DNA of 64,000 nucleotides from Gremmenia infestans (Eukaryota > Ascomycota > Leotiomycetes > Helotiales > Hamatocanthoscyphaceae), in contig JAFEVB010000022.1 of NCBI GenBank assembly GCA_032629725.1, positions 1,178,001-1,242,000 on the forward strand. Reading direction: 5' to 3'. Both the position numbers and the translations under genes were made by a program. Positions 44,724-57,023 of this stretch are shown piece after piece. Numbering within the stretch: position 1 is the stretch's first letter; every line of letters starts with the position of its first letter. Under the pieces are notes generated by a model, which saw nothing but the letters and a program-made list of their open reading frames with translations, was not told where the DNA came from and ran no database searches.

Positions 44724-45663
44724 TCATGGGCCTCGAAGTGACTTGCAAAGAGCGTTAAAAGCCCCTCTCCGATTATCGACGATACCTTTGAAAGTCTCCA
44801 TCGACATATTCGGATTATCAACAATTATTTGGTCACTGCCCGAGACAAGTCCATCATATGCGATCTGAGTGAATTCCTCAAGTGGCATACCCATCGTGCG
44901 TCCACGGTCACCGACATAGTCATGAAGCTCGGCTGTGACTTGTCAGCTAGATGTCAACTTGATCTTTTGGGAAACGTACTTTGAACCACGGGAGGTGAGA
45001 GCTCGATAACTGTGATGCTGGTATTTCTGAGATTGTCACGCAGGCAAAGGGTGAATGCATTTAGCGCTGCCTTAGAAGCAGAGTATGCAGGCAAGGTAGC
45101 GGCGGGGACGATGGCGAGATGGCTTCCAGTGCTAGCACTCTCGTTAAAATCTTTCGGCAACGGCAATGAGAAGTTGTGTTGTCTACTCACAAGATGATTC
45201 CTGTTGCGGTTCCTTTGGCTTTGAGGAATGGGATGAAAGCATGAACTAAGGCCACATAACTGAGGAAATTGATGTTGATCTCCGAATTGAACTTTGCTAG
45301 ATCCACCGTCTCCGGTTTGGAAAAATCGGCAGCGCTTTGAACTCCAGCGTTGAGGAAGAGACAATCGATGTCGGGTGATTTAATCATAACGCTACCAGAT
45401 ATATCAGTATCAAGTCTTGCTGGACCTTTGGGGAAATCAATTTACTCCTCAGCGAATTTCGGGATTCCTGCCAAGTTGCCAATATCTAAAGCAATACCGC
45501 TAGCTTTACTTTCACCATGTTCCTTCACGAATTTATCCAACCTATTCTGTCTCCTACCGACTGCGGTGACTTTGACGCCTTCCTTGACCAAACGGTCTGC
45601 CATGCCCTTTCCGATGCCCGCTGTGGCTCCGACAAGGAGAACATGCTTGTAGGCGGAAGACAT
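44724..45663 (-). CDS. short-chain dehydrogenase/reductase
   Basis: Four exons rebuilt by eye from ATG 45663 to TGA 44724-44726. The N-terminus has the SDR cofactor loop in variant form (LLVGATAGIGKGMADRLV), then AVGRRQNRLDKF. DIDCLFLNAGVQ supplies the NAG motif. ASTGSH, then PAYSASKAALNAF, carry the catalytic Ser/Tyr/Lys set, followed by ELSPPVVQ and a final exon TAELHDYVGDRGRTMGMP. The acceptor before ASTG is AG|TGCTAGC, which keeps the frame. All catalytic residues are present, so it is likely an active NAD(P)-dependent oxidoreductase of the classical SDR type. The substrate is unknown, and its neighbour is a Zn2Cys6 regulator transcribed the other way. Confidence 0.85.
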
Positions 45664-46423
45664 GGTCTTTGTTTATACTGAGAAAATGAGGTTGGTAGGG
45701 GTGTTTTGATATTCAAGAGATCTTTCAGTTGAAAGAAAAATGCTGTTAAAGGTCGGCAAGAACGAAGGCAGAGAAGATGAGGTATATTTGGTTTTATGCA
45801 ACTGCGGCCATATACCTGCGTCACCCCGTGGCCATACGAGGGAGCCAGTAGGTAATCCATCGCCCTCGCCCTCAAAGGTTCTTCCTGAAAGGCCGAACGG
45901 CAGTGTCGGATATAACTCCTATCTATCTCCGACTGCAAGATTAGTTTTACACAATGTTTATAACTATTTTATCCCATCAAAGTCGAAATATATGCTAGGA
46001 AAGGAACCGCATGTTAAGTCTTAAGCTTGCAGGTGGTAGGATGTCAAGATTAAGTTATGGGGGTACGGAATGGGGTACGGAGTAAAGGAGATAAGAGAGG
46101 AGATCGATTAGTGGGGCTATGGAGGGTAAAGTTACGATTTACGGTAGTTCATCTGCAGCCAATAAGAATCCTGCATTTCAATATCTTGCAGAAGCGTCGA
46201 AAAGCATGCTGGAAGCGGGATGGCTTGCCAGATCAGTCAGCATGTGCCACTCACTACAACCGTATGTCAGCAACGTGGGACCACACTTCCACTTCAACTA
46301 TTTTGACCCTATTTTCGGTACCTGGATTCGATGTAGGATAAACTTGCCTTGGGGATTTCCTCCGATAAATGGACAAACCGGATTGTCGGACCGGAGGTAT
46401 TAAGTGATCTTACGTGACACGTA
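45664..46423. promoter_or_regulatory. divergent promoter, SDR / Zn2Cys6 regulator
   Basis: 760 bp shared upstream region of two divergently transcribed genes. Just before the regulator ATG is TTACGTGACACGTAA, which contains CACGT/ACGTG cores of the kind bound by bHLH or bZIP factors (inference). No gene is supported in between. Confidence 0.5.
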
Positions 46424-48000
46424 ATGGTGTTCCGTGGAGTGCCATCGAAAGCCTGTCAACGATGTAGAGCCCGGAGGCTAAAAGTAAGCACAGTCTGCGG
46501 GTGATTCTGTAGATGATATTTTGACAACCTTCATTCTAGTGTGATCTGCGCAAGGATTCCTGTGGCTCATGTCTCCGAGCCATAGTCCCTTGTTCGGGAT
46601 ACCGGGATACACGAGGACTTCGCATTGCGGATGAAAGCAAGGCCGTTCAGCAGAAAGTAATTTCAAGAATATCGCCTCCATCTGGACAAGACCTGTTTTG
46701 GCTTCCCCTTTCGCTCGAGGCCCAGGCAAGAGATGCTTTTTTTGTGCACTATGTGGCTGGTACCACAACCACCTGGGACTTCCTCAAGCTCTACTACTCG
46801 ACGAGTCCGTCAGACCATTTAGCTTTAAGTATTGATGCCGCAAGTCTTGCATATCTATCACACGAGATGTACTCTGAAGCAGCATTAGCAATTGCGAGGA
46901 AGAAATACGTCTCGGCCCTGCGCGCCACGAGCAAAGCCGTTCAATCCCCGGGCCATGTTGCAGAAGAACCAACACTCCTCGCATCTCTCGTACTAGATCT
47001 TTTCGAGAAGATTACAAATGCAGATTCCAAACATAACGGAGCTTGGAAAAGCCATGTGAACGGTGCTCTTGCGCTTGTTAGACTCCGCGGTCTCCACCAA
47101 TTCCAAGACCCGTCTGCACTGAAAGTTCTAGTTCGTCTGAGTACCAACTTCATCATTACTGCCATCGCAAGTGGTGATCCGGTGCCAAATGAGTTGGTCA
47201 CCCTTCGTGCATATGCTGGTAAGCAGTTACATGCCGTAGATCCGAAATGGCACCTGACAGATATCATGATACTTTATGCCAACTTGCGAGCGAACATATT
47301 GAGAGGAATTATATCTGTCGACGACTACGTCAGGGCGTCTCTAAAGCTCGACTCGAAGCTCCAATCACTTAGCAATGAAATGCCGGAATCCTGGATTTAC
47401 AAAACCACGATCCTGGACCACGATTCCGAGGGGGTTTATGAGCGTCGCTTTGATTCTTATATTGATCGACATGTAACGCAAACATGGAACGTCCTTCGCT
47501 TGATCAGGATTCTTCTAAATCAATCTGTACTCCAGTATTGTCTTTGTTCTGCTGAAAGTTCTATCACCAAAACCGTCCCGTTACTTATACAAACCACGAG
47601 TGACATTATCATTGCAATGGCGAAAGATATTTGCGCCTCCGTGCCGCAATACGTTAAGTGTAAAGGTACATGTCGCGCTGGACATCAACCTTCGTCTCCT
47701 ATCCAAGAATTAGCTCCATCATCAGAAGAAAGTAACAATACTCCTGGTAATTATTGTCACATTAACTCTGCATCTCGATTATTAGATATCTACACCCTGA
47801 TATTCTCTCTCTACATCGTCGGGGGTGCAAGTAGCTTGACCAGCTTCATGAAACCCTGGGTTATCACACAATTGCATTACATTGGCGAACATTATGGAAT
47901 CCGCAATGCAGAGCTTGTGGCTCGGATTTTGGAAGAGGCAAAAGATATCAATCCTTGGAGCGTGTATACTTTGCTTGGAAGCTATGCTTTTGTGGCCTGA
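46424..48000 (+). CDS. Zn(II)2Cys6 transcription factor
   Basis: Two exons: 46424-46483 and 46540-48000; 506 aa. The binuclear zinc cluster lies at the very start: residues 10-40 read CQRCRARRLKCD then CGSCLRAIVPC, i.e. C-x2-C-x6-C-x6-C-x2-C-x6-C, split by a 56-nt intron right before the third Cys. The remainder is the helical fungal-specific regulatory region (HYVAGTTTTWDFLKLYYSTS, ALSIDAASLAYLSHEMYSE, LLASLVLDLFEKIT, WKSHVNGALALVRLRG), typical of the Fungal_trans_2 group. It should be a nuclear DNA-binding regulator. The divergent SDR at 44724-45663 is a possible target; that is inference. Confidence 0.9.
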
Positions 48001-51000
48001 AATGAGCTGAGCTGTCTACGGGAGGAATGAGATGGATGTGGGAAGGTACGCAATAGAGAAAAAAGGGGGGTTTTGAAATTGGCAGCAGATGTCTTGGTGA
48101 TGGATAAATGACAGTAGTAACCTTTTGGGGGAAGAGGTTTGGGTCGATTTACACCTATCTATATTTTTGATTTATTTGTAAGTTATATTACAATTACGGC
48201 ATGGATGGATGGATGTATGAATTTGTGCGTATGTGTGTATATATATGTAGTGGGTGTGGGATGGGGATCGTGGTGTGGTGTGTGTGTTTGGGAAGGAAGA
48301 GAGAAAGGAAAGATGTTTTGGTACAAATACTAGCTAAGATCGGGGAATTCAATGTGAAGTGGTATAATGCTAGTGCTTGCTGTTATACCTAATAGTCGAT
48401 CGGCTCGTCCTTCTTTAGAAGCGAGCGAAGATAGAAGGAAGGGCCAGCCGACTATTAGTATGTATGTGTACTGTAACATATACAGTGTCTCTTGGAGGAG
48501 TTGGGGTATTTATACACCTCTGCATTCTGGGAATATCCGAATCAAGTAGAATTCGGAAAAAGAAGAGATAGATAATGTGGAGCACGTGTTAATGCTGTGC
48601 CCTTCTTTTCTTCTTCTTTTGTGGGTGTGTCAAGAGGTATGTAGGGCTGTCAAAGTCATATTGACTAGGCCAGATAGCGTTACTTTTGTGATTGAATGAA
48701 CCGCGAGCGATTGACAGCAAAGAGATTCTTGACAGCACAACCTATTTATGTTGACGCGCGGTTTGTTAGATTTCATAACCTATATGGTAGGTATGAGATA
48801 ATTCTTTGCTTCCTTTCTTCCTAGTTCTGTACTCACTTGTACTTGAGGAGCCTTGGAGGGGGTGGGAAGGCCTAGGGAAGGAGCTCAAATGTGCACGTGC
48901 TGTGTGCTACTTTTGGGGTGGTTGCTAGGGGGTTGAGAAGAGAAGAATGGCTATGGTGTAGGTGATATTTTTATGTTTTGTGGGGCGAGGGGAGGTGGAT
49001 TTGGCTGATTGGTTTTCGGGAGGTGGTTGTATTTTGCATCATTAGAATTAGCATTGCAAGCAATAGTACTAGTATCTGATTTCGAAAGTGTATATATACT
49101 GGTCTCGGTGACTGTGGAATCTACCAAACAAAGGAAAAGATACCCGAATCTCTTGCCTACAGTGGAGGTTAGCTTCTAGTGAGGAGAAAGCATAGGACTA
49201 CGTTCTTTTAGGAAAGGTAAATATGATATTTAGTTTAACAGTACCTGGGTCAGACTGCATTATAGACTTCTTGTTCTGTTTCTCGGTGGTCAATTAATTG
49301 ACAGCCACTTTTTTTCGTGACAGCTATCCCTATACTTATTATTTTGCTAGATAAAAAGTCCTGCTTTATTAACTTTTATATTACCTTTTAGAGAAGTGCT
49401 AGTAGTGCTAGCAATATTATTATTTAATATTATTATTTAATTTTGAACTGCAGATTAGTAGAGCGCTAAGCTTATAACCTGTTAGAATATAATAATAAGA
49501 GTCTATAATAATAAGGCTAGCATAAAGAGGTCTTGTGGTCAGTCACGCTTATTTCAGCAGCTAAATCCAACAAGCCCCTTAGGTTCAGCGATCATTACTT
49601 CTAAAACAGCAATATGCAAAGGACGAATTGATGAGTATGAATACTGTCACCTAGTATTGATGCGCCATATGCCAAGAGGTCAGTCAGCCTCAACAATCAT
49701 GGAGAGATAATGGATACAACGAAGTATGGAACTTGAGCTTCCTTAACAGACCCGCGAGCGAACAAAGAGGGGACCCTAGTGGAATATGGTGACTTTTGAT
49801 ATGTTGCTAACCACTTGGTCGATATTCCCCTTTGAACAACTCACTTACCCAGGTACGCAAGAAAGCACAAGTCACACATTTGATCAAGAACGCTAGGTTA
49901 GACTCGTAACATGCAACCAAACATGAAAAAACTCCCTCGATTCGGAACAAGCTTACGCCGCTTGAATTATTCCACGGAACAAGTGAAGTTTGTGGAAAGG
50001 TCAGGACACGACGTCATCCGGAACCAACGCTAGCATAATGCTGCAATGCGGGACGAGAAATATACCACTGACTATTATAGATAAAGAGAATCCCTTCCGA
50101 ATAACGGGTAAGTTCCAATACCAGTGAACTTTCACTAGTTCGTGCCGTCACATTGTAGCCCTCTCGATTAAGTAGCAATTTCAAATACATGCCATGATAA
50201 AGATTGAAGCGTCTAGAGAATAAGTGAGAATTGAGTCAACAATTCAAACACATCCAATCTTTGATGTAAATGTTCGGGCTTTTCATAGATTGTAAAGAAA
50301 CGGGTAGCAATCCTACCCAGTGAGACGCAGCCGGAGGATGTCTCCTCCGACAAGGCCGCTTTCCCGAAGATGAAGACATTGGAAGATTGTGTGCCGATAG
50401 AGAAGAAGCAGCTAGGATAAGGTTCAAGTACAAGTAAGCTTCGTGCATCAAGTACCAGTCTACATGCCTTGATACTGTCATGGTCCAGTTTCTCCTCAAA
50501 TCAAGTATTATTCACGGCTCGGGAACAAAGGATCAGATGGACTTAGGTTCATGTACGTCCACAATTTTCTTTTTCTGGAGCACATGCATGTCTAGTACCA
50601 ACGTAGTAAGCGATTGCGGGCCCTGTACGAATGTATACTCCCGTCCCGACATGCTGGGTAAATACACCCACATGGGTCAATAACTTGGAGGGCAGGGCTG
50701 CATAGAACCGAATCGGTTTGCGAGTAGGTAGATTATATGAACGGTTTTAGGGGTTTTAGCACTTGCTTGGAGTAAAAGATGCGTACTTTATTAGAGGATT
50801 TAGGTTCCCGTGATCTAAAGATAAAATATTAATCGCTTAGTAAATTAGTAATAAGGTTAGAGCTATCTAGCCTTGTGACAAGTTGGGACTGCTTTCTACG
50901 ACCAAAGCGAGCCTACTATGGGGTAGCGGGGAGACTAGCTGGGGAAGTGCGGGGTAGGGGAAGGCGAAGGGGTAGGGGTCTTATTGATTTGATTGTTCCA

Positions 51001-51081
51001 CCCTTTCTTTACTTTCTTCTGATCATAATCTTACGCCGAGCTGCAATATCAGATGCGATAACACCACCCATCAATTTAATT
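48001..51081. other. 3-kb gene-free, partly TA-rich stretch
   Basis: Holds a GT-rich run near 48220-48280, a hairpin-forming inverted repeat at 48389-48458, strongly TA-rich sequence at about 49330-49520 (TATTATTATTTAA-type repeats), and no credible gene. An 87-codon minus-strand frame at 50236-50499 and one of 67 codons at 50480-50683 lack support. Most of it looks like degraded repeat or heterochromatin-prone sequence. Confidence 0.5.
48389..48458. repeat. imperfect inverted repeat, about 26-bp arms
   Basis: The left arm starts CTAATAGTCG at 48389 and runs to TCCTTCTTT at 48416. The right arm (48433-48458) read on the minus strand is CTAATAGTCG then GCTGGCCCTTCCTTCT. The first ten bases are identical and the rest is imperfect; a loop of about 16 nt lies between. 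It could be a small palindromic transposon relic or a strong RNA/DNA hairpin. Confidence 0.65.
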
Positions 51082-54020
51082 ATGGTGGCTACGGATCAGA
51101 ATATATCGACCGGTGGAACATCGGACTATGCATGCATCTTTTGCAAAGGGTAAGTTCTGGTATTTGCTACCATCTCATATCCATCAATATGAGCATTTAG
51201 CAACCACGGCATATTCTAACAGGTTTTTTACAGGCGGAAGGTCAAATGGTGAGTATTTATTGGCCTTGAAGCCAGATCTAGAACGCAGTGGATCCTCAAA
51301 TTGACATTGTTGTCACAGTGATCGTACTCTGCCATGTTGCTCAATTTGCCAAAAGACGGGACAAGAATGCAAATACCCGTCAGAGGCCATGAAGCCAGGG
51401 CCCAAGATAGGTAAGTTATACTGAAGTTGTTAAGATCCCTTAGCTAAAAGAGGTCTTACTAGGGTCTTCGAAAAGGAATCGTAAGGCGCGGTCAGGCAGT
51501 TTGGAGACGAGGACGATTCGAAAAACACGACAAAAGTCCACAGAAACTTCCAACCATACGAGTTCTCACCAGGGTCCGGATATAACATCCAGGCTGGACG
51601 ATGAAACCGATAATCAGCGGTCAAACATGGCTATGGACAGTTATCCCTTTTCCCCTGCGACAACGCCGCTTGATATTCGAACCTTAGCATATCTTGTACA
51701 TCCATCCCATGACATAGCATCTGTTCATGAAATCGGTAGTCCCTCTGACCTTGAAATGAGCGGGGAATCTATCACAGTTACCCAACCACATACTATCGCA
51801 CATGCCTGCTCTGTTCTCGGGATCTCTGGGCAGGCATTATCCAAATAGTAAGTTCAACAGACTCTTGCAATTATTGTCACCCGCTGACTGTGGGATTATT
51901 CAGCATTGACCTTTACTTTGATAACGTTACATCGTTCTCTTTGTTTCATCGCCCATCCTTTATATCTAAATTGGAGCATATCTCGTCATCATCAACGCTA
52001 ATCACTCTTCTGGCTTCAATTTGTTCTCTTTCGGCGAGGTTTAGACCAGATTCTGGACAACCTGACTTGGAGGATGAGTATTTCAACCCGATTAATTTGT
52101 CTCTTTCACCTCATCATTTTGAGACCATCGCCCAACACTATGCAGATGAGGCACTGAAAGAATGTTCCGATAATGCTCCCTCGTTACGCCTTTTGCAAGC
52201 ACTTGTTCTTGTCACATTTCAGCGCTTGACCAAAGGCGTTCGCGGTGCAGCTTGGAGGGGCCTCGGAGTATGCACTCGAGCAGCTTATGAACTTGATCTC
52301 CACCGCGTTGATTGTGATAATGTGCCAGAAACAGAACAAATAGCTACATGGTGTGATATCGAAGAGCGACGGCGGACTTGGTGGGCTATCTGGGAAATGG
52401 ATACTTTTGCAAGTACTATCAAGCGGTGTCCCACAGGAATCGATTGGTCCGATAACGAAACTCGTCTTCCAGTTGAAGACGAATACTGGTAGGTTTATTC
52501 CTACACAAAGGCTATTTTTCTCTGCTGGAGTTGAAGAGCTGGGATTCATTTCAGGAGCTTATATACGCGCTCCCAAAACAGCTCTCAGGCCTCCCATATT
52601 TTCTCTAAGCAGTTGACCTTTCCTTATGCTAATTCGTTGATACAGGTATAAACGAGAATTTCACGGTAGTTGCTTCTTGGAAAAAAAGCCGAATCATAGA
52701 CTGGCTGCACTCCAGCAATGCAAAAATAATGGCAAAAAGGCTTGGTTCATAGTCCTGAATTCATTCATGCGCGACGGACATGTGGCATCTCATTTTAGGA
52801 GTCCACGGCCCGGTGATGGAAGATATGGATCATCAAGGGTCTCACAAAAATATGTCGCCAAGGACACAGCTGACAAATTGGCTATTCTCGCGAACGCGCT
52901 TACATGCTTTGGTATGGCTCTACCGAAAGAGCTGCAGTATCGAGATGAGTTCCTTAGTTTTACCTCGAGAGATCCATCTGCAGTTCAGGCAACCAGGGAA
53001 CTTCACTGTGCGAAATTCAGCATTCACGTTATGATTCAACTCGCAAGATTGATGATTCATCACCACGATGCGTATCAAGGTGCACTCGAGGACTTAGATC
53101 TACCAGGTGCTTCATCTAGGGAATATCGATCATCTTCAGTATCGGATGCTCCGAGCCTCAAGTCTGGTCCTCAGAGAAAAGGTTTCCAGGAATGCATGGC
53201 AGCTTCTGATGAGCTTCTTTTGATTGTGAGTCGAAGCTCTCAAGATCACGTTCGATACGTGAATCCATTCGTTGCAAGCACAATCTGGTAAGCTTATCCT
53301 TAGACACAAATCTATCTTAGGAGCTCGGAGAAGTTTTTTTCTTGAGCCCATATGAGCTCCTGAGACAGCTCCTAGGCTCCTTGGCTCTATCCCACATCCA
53401 GTTTTCACTATGCTAATACGTCGGTCAGGTATGGTGCTGCAGTCCACTTGACGTGGAAAGTTCTTGCTCCCCCAACCGAGAACGCGGAACTTATATTTTC
53501 CAAATACGAAGTAATGCGGATGAGTTTTGACGAAGCTACCGCCTTCTGGGACCTGCCCAAATCCCTGAGTGTGAATTTGAGGGCTATGGAAGAACAAATT
53601 GTGAAATTCAAGTCCCCGCGACGATTCAGCGCAAGCTATTATACTACTGGCCGCCCAAACCCCAGTTCTCATGACAAATCTCGTAGCCAGGTCGAACGGA
53701 GATCTTCCGCACCGCAGTTTCCAGCTGTGAGCGTAGAGAACACATTTGAAGGCAATGCTGTACCATCCATGGATCCGAGTTCTGCAGATAGGGAAAACCT
53801 TACACACCACGCGGAAACAAATGTTGGAGGATCGGAGGCTGAAAATTCGTACTTTACAAAGTCGAGTGATGAATTTAATTTTGACCTTTTCGTCCCCTCC
53901 AGTTTGTCGACTTCGCTTCGTGATACTGTTACCGGTATTGCCCCGAGGGGGTTATGGGACGATTTCGGGTTGGATATGGAGTTTGCTGCCGATTCGGAGT
54001 TCCGGGGTCTACTGCAATGA
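51082..54020 (+). CDS. Zn(II)2Cys6 transcription factor, near the P450 cluster
   Basis: Seven exons: 51082-51149, a 15-nt micro-exon 51234-51248, 51319-51410, 51463-51847, 51904-52488, 52646-53287 and 53429-54020. The zinc cluster is assembled only after splicing: CIFCKG + RKVKC + DRTLPCCSICQKTGQEC, i.e. C-x2-C-x6-C-x6-C-x2-C-x6-C. A basic linker follows (GSSKRNRKARSG). The fungal-specific domain covers DLYFDNVTSFSLFHRPSF, ALVLVTFQRLTKGVRGAAW, AAYELDLHRVDC and EERRRTWWAIWEMD. The tail is acidic and aromatic (FNFDLFVPSS; GLWDDFGLDMEF), a plausible activation domain. Introns 5 and 6 are 157 and 141 nt, far longer than others here, and resemble each other. The frame is intact. Confidence 0.9.
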
Positions 54021-54917
54021 TGTAAATAAGGGAAAGAAATGATTCTTCGCTCTGCCGATTGTATATTATCGATGGGATATGGATTTACGACGATATTGGT
54101 GAGAATGGAATATACATATCATTTCATTATATCAAGTTGGATGCGGATACCTATTCACGAATCAAGTGGCATTGTAATTCATTTGTGCGGATGAGGAGAA
54201 TGTAAATAGTGGTAATCCTGTTATCTTTATAATTTGAGATAGTATCATCTTATAAATCTAGTTCCATACATCAAGGTTAAAGGCAATAGCTAATCCTAAC
54301 TAATTTCTAGGAGCAGGACAAACACTTTAAAAATTGTAGATAAAGAGTTTCTCTTTCCCCTGATAACGGCACTATGCCAACCTAAGAATATTGACCACGC
54401 GTCTTGGTACTAGTTTCTATCCCACGCCACGTTAGTTTTACAAATTTCACTATTCTTCAAGTGGCTGTAACCGCTCTTCCGGTATCAGATGCCCAAGGAT
54501 ATCATGGCATGAACAGTTTCATTATTATGCAATCTTACATTTTTAATTTACGTGGAGATAAGTAGATTGAGGGAAACTATTGAAAGGATTGATGATTAGG
54601 GGGCTTTCATCATGTGCAGTTACTGTAGTGCTCTGACACGGGGTAACTCTTCGGGCAGATACCGAGATTCGGGCCATTTGGAGATGGAACGGTAAGGCCC
54701 TTGTCGCAAAAGCGCGTATGGAAAGACTACAAACATTCGCCACGAAGTTACAGTTGTGGTTCTTGAACATCTTTGCATTATTGAATCTTGATTGCTTCTA
54801 GTAAATCCCCACAACTTTGTATTCATCGGGGGTTAAACTGAATTTAGAACACACAAGGATGCGAGTGCTTGAAAACAACATTCTAAATACATCTGCGACT
54901 AATCTATAAAAACGAAA
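54021..54917. other. intergenic between convergent genes
   Basis: 900 bp of 3' flanks of the regulator and the first P450. There is a TA-rich part at 54200-54360 and small unsupported frames at 54543-54826. Confidence 0.5.
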
Positions 54918-57023
54918 TCACTCGTAGGGCTTAAGGAAACTCTTTGCTTCAGGAAGCTCAGCATTGATGACGTCCATATGCTTTTGGCTCCTTGGTGTAA
55001 AAATGGCGTCGAATGGCGCTGGACCATGCAAGAGACCCTCAACATAAGCATCTGGATCAAGCTTGAAACGCTCCCCTGTTTTGGGATCTATAGGTGCATG
55101 GATATCGAATGCCCAGAGCACCTTAGCAGCTATTCGCCATTGAGTACGTTCTGCGAGATGGATCCCAGGACACATGCGCCTACCTGCCCCATAACCATAG
55201 TGATGTGCTGTCGACAGTTAGCTGAATGTAACAGGCCATGCATTAACATGTTGAGTAGACTTATCTCGTTGATTGTAGTCAGAACCTCCAGCATAGTCAT
55301 TCGCAAGTTTGGGATGGTTTGCGTATCGCTCTGGTTTGAATGCAAAGGGATCCTCGTAGCCATACCTTTCTGAGTGATGCAAAGCCCAAGTTGGGATGAA
55401 GACCGTTGAATCTTTAGGAATGAGCATACCCTCATACCAATCGTCCTCTGCTACGCGATGCGGGATGCCAACTGGTGCACTGCGAGGTATCAATATTGCT
55501 TTAGAGCAATTGTTAGGAAATATCTCAATCACTTACGCTGGACGCCATCTCATCCCTTCTTTGATTATACAATTGATATAAGGGAGTCGATCGAAGTCTG
55601 ACCAATTGGGCATTCTTTAGACAATAAATTAGTACACAATTTCAAATGTTAGAAATAGTGCCTGCTTACCTTTCTGAGCCACAGACAGCATCAAGTTCCT
55701 TTCTAGCTTTAACCTGAACCTCTGGATTCATAGCTAAGCACAGGATAAGAGTAAGCATAGTCGAAGATGTTGTTTCTGCACCGCCTTCTACCAGAAGTCC
55801 AAAAAAGTGATCCAATTCGTTTTTAGACAGTGGCGACCCGCCTTTCTCAGCGTACTCGTCCAGTAACTTGTCAGCTAGAGATACTCGAACATCCCCGTTT
55901 TTGCGGCGCTCGTCCACCTTTCTTCGTGCCTCGAACCAGATATCTTGCATCGCGTCCCCGGCAAATTTGGCACGCGCTTTCCATGGAGCAAGTCTCTCTG
56001 GAAGATATTTTAGGAATGGAAACTCGTCCACTGGTGGATTAGCTCCTGGCTCTAATGCCTCTCCAAACTGCACAGCGATTAATTGAGAATATATTTATAT
56101 ATGGACTGGGAAATCTCGAACCTTGTCTAATGCATCATATACACACTTGAAAAGAGATTAGTCCAATATCATTCATAGCCAGCCTTTTAAACTAGAGTGG
56201 ATACGTACATGGCCCCAAAAAGACTCATATGTTGGTGCTCGTTGTCCAAAAACCAAGATGCAAGAAATTGAGGATGTTAAGCGGCGCATATGACTGTAGA
56301 AATCTTCTGGCTTATTCATAAGATCAAACAGCAGCATCGTAACCCTGTTTTTTAAATCCCAAGTCAGTCCTAAAACCATTGCATCGTTCAGTCAAGTGCA
56401 ACCACTTACTCTGCGTCTTGAACTGGAGCAACTTTCTCGTCCAGAATTCTTGGCTATTAAGTTGGTCAGTGGATTGAATAGATTAAGAGAATTGATAATC
56501 TAAGTTTACCGAGAAGTTGTGAGTTGTAATCTTGCGCTTTGCCTTTTGCACTGGTGTGTGTCCTGTGAACACCAAGCTATCCCCATGCGTAACCATGTCC
56601 GTAATATAACTTCTTGGACGCTCGGCATAGAGTAACCCTCTCTTATCAAGAAGGTCATGAATTGCCTTGCGAGAATACAAGATAATCATATTTGACGAAG
56701 CTAGTTTCAAAGAGTAAATGCCGCCAAATTCTTCTCCCCAGTCTTTGAACCTGCATTCAATTCTATCAGTTTGCTTCCCAGAATGAACTGAATACTACGT
56801 ACTTCTTATACATTCCTGTCACAGGAATCTGATGCAAATTGCCTAGGATAGGTAAAGTTTTAGGACCTGGAGGCATGCGCTTATCTCGGCTACCAATTGA
56901 CAGTAGTCGGTAAAGACCATATACCAGCAAAACTCCCATTGCCGTTTCAATCATAGGAAAATCCGCCATGGTCGCAGGTAACCAGGTATTCAACCTAGCA
57001 ACGATTTCTTGTTTGATTAACAT
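54918..57023 (-). CDS. cytochrome P450 monooxygenase, possible frameshift before the heme motif
   Basis: About nine exons starting at ATG 57023. There is one N-terminal membrane anchor (MIETAMGVLLVYGLYRLLSI), the Pro-rich hinge MPPGPKTLPILGNLHQIP, and helix I LLVEGGAETTSS. Helix K follows: EGMRWRP (E-x-x-R), then WALHHSERYGYEDPFAFKPERY, and the heme loop YGAGRRMCPGIHLAE with the Cys ligand. Splices up to QRD (55263) work cleanly. The last intron, with donor GTCTAC at 55260 and acceptor CAG at 55208, leaves the reading one base out, so the heme loop is reached only with a shift or with a weak donor GTTCTG farther up. The enzyme should be ER-bound. Its relative at 62133 keeps the frame at the same point. 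Family name uncertain; fungal relatives are often labelled O-methylsterigmatocystin oxidoreductase. Confidence 0.85.

Noticed and set aside
49330..49520. TA-rich tract as a centromere or replication origin
   Set aside because: Only about 200 bp with simple TATTATT-type repeats; a mutated repeat remnant explains it.
53136..53810. 224-codon minus-strand frame over the second Zn2Cys6 gene
   Set aside because: It lies opposite two exons and an intron of an intact gene and shows no recognisable domain.
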